Shown here: in pieces, positions 1 to 7,700 of the stretch | Position numbering within the stretch: position 1 is the stretch's first letter | Layout: each line of letters begins with the position of its first letter | Source: UBA4615 sp049422085 | GTDB lineage: Bacteria; Pseudomonadota; Gammaproteobacteria; Burkholderiales; Burkholderiaceae_E | Direction: 5' to 3' | DNA: 11,922 nt | Assembly: GCA_049422085.1 (NCBI GenBank) | Contig: JBMSOD010000079.1 | Coordinates: 1-11,922 of the forward strand | Made by a program: the position numbers and the translations under genes | The notes under the pieces: model-generated | Told to the model about the DNA's origin: nothing | Databases searched by the model: none | What the model saw: only the letters and a program-made list of their open reading frames with translations

Positions 1-240
1 GAAGAGGGGCTCAAGAAGGCCTCTCAATGCATCGGATGCCACGAGATTCCAGGCTACCGGGCGTCATTTCCGAGCGTCTATCGCGTGCCCATGATTGCGG
101 GGCAGTCGGCCAAGTACATCGAAGCCGCACTCCAGGCCTACAAGAAGGGCGATCGCAATCACCCCACCATGAGGGGCATTGCAGGCAGCCTGAGTGACCA
201 GGACATGGCCGATCTGGCCGCCCTGTACGGCAGCAAGTGA
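1..240 (+). CDS. Class I cytochrome c (c553-like), 3' part only
   Basis: The reading frame is open from the first base of the window and stops at TGA 238-240, leaving 79 residues. It contains one heme-attachment motif, CIGCH (bases 28-42), and ends with the helix typical of small class I cytochromes c (SLSDQDMADLAALYGSK). The Met in HPTM is the likely distal heme ligand, with His of the CIGCH motif as the proximal one. The protein should be a periplasmic or membrane-tethered one-electron carrier. The signal peptide and start lie outside the window, so total length and any second heme domain are unknown. The next gene encodes a related cytochrome that starts 14 bp downstream, so the two are probably one transcript and may pass electrons between them. 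The specific redox partner cannot be told from the sequence. Confidence 0.9.
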   Translation, partial: EEGLKKASQCIGCHEIPGYRASFPSVYRVPMIAGQSAKYIEAALQAYKKGDRNHPTMRGIAGSLSDQDMADLAALYGSK

Positions 241-254
241 TCCGGAGCCATCTC

Positions 255-593
255 ATGAAGAATCGTTTGACTATTGCAGGCGCTCTGGCAGCCGCATTGA
301 TGGTGCTCTCGGGTGGGGTTGCTGCTGCCGACCGTGCAGCCGGTGAAGCTAAAGCCCAGGCTCAGTGCGCCGCCTGTCACGGCAAGGACGGCAATACCCC
401 CATCGATCCGTCCTACCCCAAGCTGGCAGGCCAATACGCCGATTATCTGGCCCATGCGCTGAGCGACTACAAGTCGGGAGCCCGCAAGAACGCCATCATG
501 GCGGCGCAGGCGCAGGCGCTGAGCAAGGCCGATATCGAGAATCTCGCGGCCTATTACGCGTCGCTTCCTGGAAGCCTCAAGACCAAGCGTTAA
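255..593 (+). CDS. Periplasmic monoheme class I cytochrome c (c553-like)
   Basis: This 112-residue protein is a small soluble electron carrier. Residues 1 to about 25 form a Sec signal peptide: basic MKNR, a hydrophobic core, then AAA-D as the probable cleavage site. The heme motif CAACH lies at residues 38-42 and the likely distal Met is M82 in NAIM. The C-terminal helix KADIENLAAYYASL is typical of the c553/c4-type fold. I chose ATG 255 because it gives the signal peptide directly and has GGAG at 244-247, 7 bases upstream. The in-frame GTG at 237, which overlaps the preceding stop, would only add six residues ahead of the signal. It follows the upstream cytochrome gene with 14 bp between, so co-expression is likely. 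The TAA stop lies inside the first copy of a 22-bp tandem repeat. Which oxidase or dehydrogenase it serves is not shown. Confidence 0.93.
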   Translation: MKNRLTIAGALAAALMVLSGGVAAADRAAGEAKAQAQCAACHGKDGNTPIDPSYPKLAGQYADYLAHALSDYKSGARKNAIMAAQAQALSKADIENLAAYYASLPGSLKTKR

Positions 594-653
594 GCGGGTT
601 GAGCCTAGGCGCTAAGCGGGTTGAGCCCAAGCGCTAAGCGGGTCGAGCGGACG
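588..653. repeat. Three tandem 22-bp direct repeats, convergent intergenic gap
   Basis: Copies lie at 588-609, 610-631 and 632-653 with an exact period of 22. All share the core TAAGCGGGT(T/C)GAGC. Copies 1 and 2 differ at only a few positions and copy 3 diverges at its end. The first copy includes the last codon and TAA stop of the cytochrome gene, so the array looks like a local duplication of the 3' end of that gene. Copy 2 can fold: outer CGCT/AGCG arms and inner GGG/CCC around TTGAG. This gap separates two convergent genes and contains no other hairpin with a T-run, so the repeats may act as a weak transcription end for either side. That role is inference. Confidence 0.8.
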
Positions 654-665
654 CAGGCCTGTCTT

Positions 666-1982
666 TCAGGTCAGCAGTCCGCTGAAGGGCAAGGCCGACA
701 CGCGTTCGCCTTTTCGGATATCCCCGCGGTCATGCTCCAGCACGATCAGCGCATTGGCCTCGCTCATCGAGCGCAGGACGCCCGAGCCCTGGCTTCCGGT
801 GGTCCGGGCTTCCCATTGGCCGTCCGGGGCCTGGCTGACCACCGCCCGTTGATATTCGGTCCGACCCGGGCGTTTACGCAGGTCTTCTGCGCATCTGACC
901 TGCAGGGGCAGCGTGGGTCGGGGGCTTGCGCCTGACAGCCGGATGAGGGCATCACGCACGAAGAACAGAAAGGTGATCATGACCGCGACAGGATTGCCTG
1001 GCAGACCGAAATAGGCAGCGGAGCCCACCCGACCGAAGGCCATCGGACGACCAGGCCGCATGGCGATGGTCCAGAACGCCACTTCGCCCAGTTGATTCAT
1101 CACCTCGCGCGTGAAGTCGGCCTCTCCGACCGAGACACCTCCAGAGGAGATGACCGCGTCCGCATGGGCACTTGCACTGCACATGGCGGCCTCGAGAGCC
1201 TCCCGGGAGTCGGGAACCACACCCATGTCGATCAGGTCGATGCCCAGGCTGGTGAGCAGCCCCCAGAGCGTGTAGCGATTGCTGTCATAGACGCATCCCG
1301 CATCGAGGGGCTCGCCGATCGAGCGCAATTCATCTCCAGTCGAGAAGAAGGCCACCCGAAGTCGTCTGTACACCGGTACCTCGGCCAGCCCGAGCGAGGC
1401 AATGAGCCCAAGATCCGCAGCAGCGATCAGTCGTCCAGCCATCAGGGCAGGGCGCCCCTGCGCAAGATCTTCGCCTCGCAGACGTCGATGCTGACCTGCG
1501 ACCTGACCCGATGGCACCAGCACCGACTCCGATTCGGTTCGGGTGAGTTCCTGCGGCACGACCGTGTCGCATCCCTGTGGCATGACTGCCCCGGTCATGA
1601 TGCGGATGGCCTCTCCCGGGGCGGGCCTGCCTTCGAAGGGTTTGCCCGCGAAGGCCTCACCCGCGATTCGAAGGCGGCTTGTGCCTGTTGAGGACAGATC
1701 GGCATGTCGAACCGCCCAGCCGTCCATGGCGGAATTGTCGTGGGCCGGTACATCGATCGGAGACAGCAGATCGCGAGCCAGGATACGGCCGAAGCTGGAA
1801 CGCAATGACACCTGCTCGATGCAGTCGATGGGTTGAATAAAACGCGCGATGGCCTCCCGCGCCGTTTCCACAGGCACTGCCCGGGGATCAAAGCCCTTGA
1901 ATTCGGCAAGGATGCGAGCCAGTGAATGCAATGGAGCTTGAGCGTTCGGCACAGTCTTCTCTTCAGCGAAAGCGGCACTCAA
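666..1982 (-). CDS. moeA: Molybdopterin molybdenumtransferase MoeA
   Basis: MoeA inserts molybdate into adenylylated molybdopterin to give active Mo cofactor in the cytosol. The 438 residues carry the family signatures in order: PAHDNSAMDGWAV (79-91), IRIMTGAVMPQGCDTVVPQE (127-145 region), FFSTGDEL (212-219), YDSNR (232-236), SSGGVSVGEADF (279-290), MRPGRPMAFG (308-317) and FGLPGNPVAVM (325-335). These are the active-site segments of MoeA, and D87 in the AMDGWAV stretch is the conserved domain III aspartate. Length is slightly above the usual 400-410 because of an N-terminal extension. The start shown is TTG, overlapping the upstream gene's stop as TTGA. There is no clear ribosome-binding site, so coupling or re-initiation is likely. 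GTG at 1952-1950 (codon 11), preceded by purine-rich GAAGAGAAG, is an alternative. It is the last gene of the moaA / fdhD-mobA / moeA operon. Confidence 0.95.
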   Translation of the reverse strand: MSAAFAEEKTVPNAQAPLHSLARILAEFKGFDPRAVPVETAREAIARFIQPIDCIEQVSLRSSFGRILARDLLSPIDVPAHDNSAMDGWAVRHADLSSTGTSRLRIAGEAFAGKPFEGRPAPGEAIRIMTGAVMPQGCDTVVPQELTRTESESVLVPSGQVAGQHRRLRGEDLAQGRPALMAGRLIAAADLGLIASLGLAEVPVYRRLRVAFFSTGDELRSIGEPLDAGCVYDSNRYTLWGLLTSLGIDLIDMGVVPDSREALEAAMCSASAHADAVISSGGVSVGEADFTREVMNQLGEVAFWTIAMRPGRPMAFGRVGSAAYFGLPGNPVAVMITFLFFVRDALIRLSGASPRPTLPLQVRCAEDLRKRPGRTEYQRAVVSQAPDGQWEARTTGSQGSGVLRSMSEANALIVLEHDRGDIRKGERVSALPFSGLLT

Positions 1983-3532
1983 TCGGAACGCGGTGCGCTT
2001 AGAAAGTCGTCGGGGGTGTTGAGATTGGCGAAGGCGGCTTCGTCTGGAAAGACCACCTCGACATGGGGCAGGGTCGCAGTCCAGGCGTCGATCCGACGAC
2101 GCCCGGAATCAAGAAAGCCGGTCAGGCTGTTCAGGGCATCGCGACGGACCAGCATGTAGACCGGATGGGCCTGGGTGGCTGTGCGGGCGCTTGCGACCAG
2201 GGCCTGAGCGCGCACGGCAGCCGCTGCGAGTCGAGACACCAGATCGTCGGGCAGGCAAGGGCCATCACAGGGGACCGTCAGCACCCAGGGGGTTGCTGCA
2301 TGGTGCAAGGCGGTTTCGAGTCCGGCCAGCGGCCCGGCAAAGCCCTCACGGCGATCGGTCAGGACCGGGTAGCCAAATCGGGCCCAGGTTTCCAGATGAC
2401 GGTTGGCATTGATGATCACGGTGCCGACCTGGGGCATCAGTCTTTTTAACACCGCGGCCGCGAGAGGCTCGCCCCGGAAGTCCATCAGACCTTTGTCGGG
2501 TGATGCCTGCGGCCTGCCAGCGCTAGCCCGGTCGGGCGCGGTCTGGGACGATGTCTCTCGTGGCTTTTCAGGTGTCATGCGACGGGAGAGCCCTCCTGCA
2601 AGCAGCACGCCCGTGATGTCTTGCCTGGAGGGTGACTCGGGCGGGGCGTCCTGGCTGAAACGCTCCGCACCCTGCATGACCAGATAGTGCTGCCCCTGCG
2701 CCCTGGCCACCATCAGCATGCCGGTTTGACCTGCCAGTGCATGTCCCAGCGCGGTCGCGCCGGACCTTGAGACCAGAACACCAATCTGCATCTGCGCACA
2801 CTTGAGCACCATCTCCGAGGTCAGTCGGCCTGTGGTGAAGAAGGCGAGTTGAGCCTTGTTGCCAGTACGATCAGGATGCAGTGCCATCCAGCCTGCGATC
2901 GCATCGACCGCATTGTGGCGTCCGACGTCTTCGACGAACCTGAGCAGCGTCGGGGCCTGGTCTGTTGGGCAATGAAGAAGGGCGCAACCATGTACGGCCC
3001 CGGCTTCGCGATAAAGGGTCTGCTGATCTCGAACCAGGGCGAGCATCTGCTGCAACTGCGATTCCCGCAGGCGCCCGGGGGTTGAGAGTGGGGGAAGGCG
3101 CTGCAGCAGATCGGCGTAGAGCGAGCCCTGACCACAGCCTGTGGTCACGATTCTCTGCCCGGCTCTCGATTGCAGATCGGCACCCTGCTTCGACTCCCAG
3201 ACGCTCAGCTGGTGGTCGTGCAGCAGGCGGCTGGTGACCGCAGCCGCGCCCACGCTCCAGTCGACCTGGATCGCGGCGAGTTCACCTGGCGAACCGATGA
3301 CCTCCTGATTGAGGAGCCAACCCAGAACGAGATGTTCCGGATCGTCGCCCAGCGTCATCAGGGTGACCAGTTCCCGCTTGTCCAGAAAAAGGGTCAGTGC
3401 CCGTTCTTCAGCCAGACTGACCTGAAGCTCGCGGCCTCGCGAATCGAGCGCATGAACCACCTGCGTGGCGGGTTTGCCCGAACGGGACATCACGAGCCCG
3501 GGGGCGATGTCGGCCATGTCGTCGAAGGACAT
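1979..3532 (-). CDS. Fused FdhD sulfurtransferase - MobA guanylyltransferase
   Basis: One 517-residue frame contains two normally separate enzymes. Residues 1 to about 290 are FdhD, the accessory protein that transfers sulfur from IscS to the bis-MGD cofactor of formate dehydrogenase. Signs are LVTLMTLGDDPEHLVLGWL (55-73), TTGCGQG with C133 as the sulfur-carrying cysteine (130-136), FVEDVGRHNAVD (199-210) and FFTTGRLTSEMVLK (231-244). The E. coli enzyme has a second nearby Cys (CxxC); here it is CGQG. Residues 291-305 look like a linker. Residues 306-517 are MobA, which joins GMP to molybdopterin: GVLLAGGLSRRM (308-319), DKGL (346-349), INANRH (374-379), GPLAG (400-404), PCDGPCLPDDL (421-431) and NLNTPDDF (503-510). 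Between RRM and DKGL there are 26 residues where E. coli has 3. The start ATG has GGAGGG 6 bases upstream, inside the end of moaA. Both halves keep their motifs, so the fusion looks functional. Confidence 0.93.
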   Translation of the reverse strand: MSFDDMADIAPGLVMSRSGKPATQVVHALDSRGRELQVSLAEERALTLFLDKRELVTLMTLGDDPEHLVLGWLLNQEVIGSPGELAAIQVDWSVGAAAVTSRLLHDHQLSVWESKQGADLQSRAGQRIVTTGCGQGSLYADLLQRLPPLSTPGRLRESQLQQMLALVRDQQTLYREAGAVHGCALLHCPTDQAPTLLRFVEDVGRHNAVDAIAGWMALHPDRTGNKAQLAFFTTGRLTSEMVLKCAQMQIGVLVSRSGATALGHALAGQTGMLMVARAQGQHYLVMQGAERFSQDAPPESPSRQDITGVLLAGGLSRRMTPEKPRETSSQTAPDRASAGRPQASPDKGLMDFRGEPLAAAVLKRLMPQVGTVIINANRHLETWARFGYPVLTDRREGFAGPLAGLETALHHAATPWVLTVPCDGPCLPDDLVSRLAAAAVRAQALVASARTATQAHPVYMLVRRDALNSLTGFLDSGRRRIDAWTATLPHVEVVFPDEAAFANLNTPDDFLSAPRSD

Positions 3533-3535
3533 GGT

Positions 3536-4642
3536 TCACCCTCCGATATAACTCATTTCGATCTTGCGCAAGCCTGCGGTCTGACTGGATCGCAGGACCG
3601 AGTAACGGTCCTCTCTCTCGCTCCAGATTCCAGCGATGGCCGCAGCAAGCTCGAGTTCGGAGGCGCCTCCCCTCAGCAGCGCCCGCAGGTCGTGCCCTTG
3701 AGACGCGAACAGGCAGGTGTAGAGCCGGCCTTCGGTCGAGACCCGCGCCCTGGAACAGTCGCTGCAAAACGGTTGTGTGACTGAAGAAATAAAGCCGATC
3801 TCTCCAGCGCCGTCGAGGTAACGCCAGCGCTCGGCCACCTCGCCTGGGTAGTTGGGCTGCATCGATTCAAGCGCAAACTCGGCATGAATCCGATCTCGGA
3901 CCTCGGCACTGGGCAGCACCTGGGACATCTGCCATCCATTGGACGAGCCGACATCCATGAATTCGATGAAGCGCAGGATCTGTCCGCTATGACGAAAATG
4001 CCGGGCCATGGGCAGGATGTCGTGCTCGTTGCGACCGCGCTGAACGACCATGTTGACCTTGATGTCGGCAAAGCCCACCGTCTTCGCAGCAGCAATGCCC
4101 TCGAGGACATCAGACACCGGAAAATCGGCATCGTTCATCGAGCGAAAGGTGGCTTCATCCAGAGCATCAAGACTCACCGTGATGCGTGATAGCCCCGCAT
4201 CGCGAAGGCTTCGGGCCTTGCGGGCAAGCAGCGAAGCGTTGGTCGTGAGTGTGAGGTCGAGCGGGTTGCCTGAGCGCGTCCGCAGCGCGGCAAGCATGCC
4301 GATCAGGCGCTCGACATCCTTGCGCAGGAGAGGCTCCCCTCCGGTGAGGCGGATTTTTTCAGTGCCATGGGCAATGAAGGCTCGTACCAGTCGAACGATT
4401 TCTTCAAAGCTCAGCAGCGAAGACTGCGGCAGAAAGACATAGTCCTTGTCGAACACCGATCGCGGCATGCAATAGCCACAGCGAAAGTTGCATCGGTCGG
4501 TAATCGACACGCGTACATCATGGAGCCTGCGTGCGAGGCGGTCCTGAAGCAGGCCTGTCGGGGCAGGCCATTGCTCCGGAATGCGCGCAGGCAGGACGTC
4601 GTAGCGGTGCTCGGCGATCGGGATGACGAATCGTTCAGACAT
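3536..4642 (-). CDS. moaA: GTP 3',8-cyclase MoaA (radical SAM)
   Basis: MoaA catalyses the first step of molybdopterin synthesis: radical conversion of GTP to 3',8-cyclo-7,8-dihydro-GTP, which MoaC then turns into cyclic pyranopterin monophosphate. The 368-residue protein has the radical-SAM [4Fe-4S] motif CNFRCGYC (C51, C55, C58), the SAM-binding GGEP (101-104), the second substrate-binding cluster formed by C293, C296 and C310 (CSDCSRARVSTEGRLYTC), and the C-terminal Gly-Gly tail (367-368) needed for catalysis in the family. It is about 40 residues longer than E. coli MoaA at the N-terminus (residues 1 to about 32 before LARRLHDVRVSITDRCN). The start ATG is supported by GAGG 7 bases upstream. 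It is the first gene of the operon, 84 bp after rne. No moaB, moaC, moaD or moaE is in the window, so those steps are encoded elsewhere. Confidence 0.97.
   Translation of the reverse strand: MSERFVIPIAEHRYDVLPARIPEQWPAPTGLLQDRLARRLHDVRVSITDRCNFRCGYCMPRSVFDKDYVFLPQSSLLSFEEIVRLVRAFIAHGTEKIRLTGGEPLLRKDVERLIGMLAALRTRSGNPLDLTLTTNASLLARKARSLRDAGLSRITVSLDALDEATFRSMNDADFPVSDVLEGIAAAKTVGFADIKVNMVVQRGRNEHDILPMARHFRHSGQILRFIEFMDVGSSNGWQMSQVLPSAEVRDRIHAEFALESMQPNYPGEVAERWRYLDGAGEIGFISSVTQPFCSDCSRARVSTEGRLYTCLFASQGHDLRALLRGGASELELAAAIAGIWSEREDRYSVLRSSQTAGLRKIEMSYIGG
3539..3544 (-). promoter_or_regulatory. Ribosome-binding site of fdhD-mobA inside the moaA stop region
   Basis: Read on the minus strand this is GGAGGG, 6 bases before the ATG at 3532. 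The same six bases are the last two sense codons of moaA (GGA GGG), which encode its catalytic Gly-Gly tail; the TGA follows directly. This strong site fixes the start of the fused gene and makes coupled translation likely. Confidence 0.85.
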
Positions 4643-4668
4643 GATTCAGCCTCGTTCGCAGTGTAACC

Positions 4669-4698
4669 CGGGCGACCCGATCGGAACCGGGTCGCCCG
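4669..4698. terminator. Perfect 11-bp stem-loop between rne and moaA
   Basis: Arms CGGGCGACCCG (4669-4679) and CGGGTCGCCCG (4688-4698) are exact complements around an 8-base loop. A smaller hairpin, TCGCG/CGCGA around GTAAT (4706-4720), sits between it and the rne stop. On the minus strand both come after rne and before moaA, so the likely role is ending or attenuating rne transcription or protecting its 3' end. No run of T follows the stem, so intrinsic termination is uncertain. Readthrough from rne into moaA, only 84 bp away, is possible. No convincing -35/-10 pair for moaA is visible here. Confidence 0.5.
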
Positions 4699-4726
4699 CC
4701 CTGCCTCGCGGTAATCGCGAAGCGGC

Positions 4727-7700
4727 TCAGGCCGCGGGTGACGAAGAGGACTGTGTCGTCGACCGGGTCTCGACCTGGACCAGAGGTCCGTCATCGGCAA
4801 TCGATCGAGGGGGTCTCACCCGAGGAGTTCGCGAGGCGATCGGCGTGGGTTCGGGCAGTCGTGCCAGCGCTTCGGCTGAAGTCTGGATCCATTGCAGACC
4901 CGCCTGCTCGAGCATGCGCTGAAGATCAGGCGCCGCGGCGGCAACCGGAGCTGCAACTGGTGCTGCAACTGGTGCTGCAACCGGTGCCGGAATCGGAGCC
5001 GTGGGTTGCGCTTCGATCGGTGCCTGAACCGCACTTGCAACGACCGCCTGAGGCGTCTCGGTGACCGTGCTAGGCGTGGTGACCGGGAGGGGCGTGTCGA
5101 CAGGACTGGGCATGGCCATGACCGACACGACCTCTGTGCCAGTTGCCGTGCCAGTTGTGGCGACCTTGCCAGTGCTCTCGGGCTGTACGCTTTCGGCCTG
5201 TACCGACACCGCGGGCGCCTGCTGCTCCACGGCTTGCGAGGCTGCAGGCATCGGAGATGCTGCGGACTCCGAATCGGAAGCGCCGACCATATCAAGTGCC
5301 GTGTCGCTGGATGTCTCGCCCGAAACCTCGCCTGCATCACTGCGTTCGCCGCGGCCGCGACCACCGCGACGGCGACGACGACGGCGGATCTCCTGACTTT
5401 CTTCGGTCTCGACCGCGTCCGGAGGCAACTCGACGGATGCCGCAAGAGCATCGGACGTGCTCCGGGTCTGCGCGTCTGGCTGGGAGGATTCCTGAAGCGC
5501 CAAAACGCCTTGCGCTGCAGTGGCTCCAGTGAACCTGTCGTCGCTCGGTGTTGCTTCAGTGCGCCGGGCCTCGCCCTGCTCGCGCGATTCACGCGATTCG
5601 CGTGGCTCCCTGCCTTCCCTGGAGCCTCGACCTTCACGCGGCTCGCGAGGTTCACGACGACGCGAACGGGCTTCATCGGGGCGCGCAGTGGCGGCATCGC
5701 CCGCGCCCTGCTCTGGGGCCAGGGCAGCATCGCCCTGTTTCAGCGCGGACTCGTCCTGGCCGGCCTCGCCGGGCGCCCGATCGGCCGGACGGCGATCGCC
5801 CCGACCGCGTCGGCCATCCCGACCTTCACGTGGCTCACGGCCCTCACGGCCCCCCTCACGCGGTTCGCGGCCCTCCCGTCCCTCCCTGGGTTCGCGACCC
5901 TCACGGCCTTCCCGTGCTTCACGTGTGCGTCCATCGCGAGCACCACGTCGGTCATCGCGCCCACGGCGACGGCCTTGGCCCTCCCGAGACTCGCCCTGAT
6001 CCGTGCCACTGGCGGCCGCATCGGACCGTGTTCTGGCCGCGGCGGCATCCGCAGGTGTTGACGGCTGCGCAATCGAGGCCGGCACGGGCTCCTGGCGGCG
6101 TCGGAACAAGCCAAACAGGCGACCGATGAAGCCGCTGGAATCGGCTGTTGCGGCGGCCGGTGCAGGCGTGGGGGGTTGAATGGCGGCAGGTGCCGAAGCA
6201 GCCACGGGGGCAAGGACTTCGACCGGAGCAACTGCTACCGGCGCAGGCTGGTCGGGAGTGACCCCCTTGACCTTGGCTTCCTGGCGCGGTTTGCCCGTAT
6301 CGAATTTGCGCTCGAGGTAATCGCCGCTTTCGTCAGGGCCATCTGCAAGGCTGTAGCTCGAACGATAGGTGGCCAGACGCTCGTCGTCGTGGCGCAGGCG
6401 CTCGAGCTTGTAGTGCGGTGTATCGATGTGCTTGTTGGGAACCAGGATGATCTCGACCTTGACCCGCGCTTCGAGCTTGGCGATTTCGGTACGCTTTTCG
6501 TTCAGAAGGTAGGTCGCGACTTCGACAGGCACCTGCGCATGGACTGCAGCGGTGTTTTCCTTCATGGCTTCGTCCTGGATCATGCGCAGGACGTGCAACG
6601 CAGAGGACTCCACATCGCGGATCACGCCGGTGCCATTGCATCGGGGGCAGGTGATATGCGTGCCCTCGTTGAGGGCAGGGCGCAGCCTCTGACGGGAAAG
6701 TTCCATCAGACCGAAGCGGGAGATTTTGCCGGCCTGAACCCGTGCGCGGTCGTAGTGAAGCGCATCCTTGACCCGCTGTTCGACCTCCCGCTGGTTCTTG
6801 CTGCTCTCCATGTCGATGAAGTCGATGACGATCAGACCGCCCAGGTCGCGCAGGCGCATCTGGCGACCGACCTCGTCTGCGGCTTCGAGGTTGGTGCGAA
6901 ATGCAGTCTCCTCGATATCGGAGCCGCGGGTGGCCCGGGCCGAATTGACGTCGATCGCAACCAGCGCTTCAGTGTGGTCGATGACGATCGCGCCGCCAGA
7001 AGGCAGCGGCACCACTCGCGAGTAGGCCGTCTCGATCTGGTGTTCGATCTGGAATCTTGAAAACAGCGGCGTGTGATCCCGATACCGTTTCACACGCGGC
7101 ACCATGTCAGGCATGACATGGCTCATGAACTGCCGGGCCTGCTCGCAGACGTCGTCGGTATCGAACAGGATCTCGCCGATATCCGGTGTGAAGTAGTCAC
7201 GGATGGCGCGGATGACCAGACTCGATTCCTGGAAGATCAGGAATGCGCCCGTGGCGGAGCCTGCAGCCGACTCGATCGCGCGCCACAGTTGAAGAAGATA
7301 ATTGAGGTCCCACTGGAGCTCTTCGGCCGTGCGTCCGATGCCCGCAGTGCGTGCGATCAGGCTCATCCCCGAGGGCACCTCGAGCTTGTCCATCGTCTCG
7401 CGAAGTTCCTGACGGTCATCGCCCTCCACACGGCGCGAGACGCCACCGCCACGAGGGTTGTTGGGCATCAGGACCAGATAGCGCCCTGCCAGGGAGATGT
7501 AGGTGGTCAGGGCTGCGCCCTTGTTGCCGCGCTCTTCCTTGTCGACCTGGACGATGACTTCCTGACCTTCAGCGATGGCGTCCTGGATGCGCGCCCGCGA
7601 AACCTCGACGCCCTGTTTGAAGTAGGCGCGCGAGATTTCCTTGAAGGGCAGAAAGCCATGCCTTTCCTCGCCGTAATTGACAAAACAGGCTTCGAGGCTA

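Noticed and set aside
4661..4666. TACACT (minus strand TTACACT context) as a -10 box for moaA
   Set aside because: Only a partial match, no acceptable -35, and the expected -35 position falls inside the 11-bp stem-loop.
5564..5929. CRISPR-like array suggested by recurring short repeats
   Set aside because: The repeats are irregular, in frame with rne and encode Arg/Glu/Gly units; there are no uniform spacers.
4892..6061. Long open frame on the plus strand opposite the rne tail, 389 codons
   Set aside because: It is antisense to a well-supported rne, shows Cys/Arg-rich composition typical of reversed GC-rich codons and has no recognisable domain.
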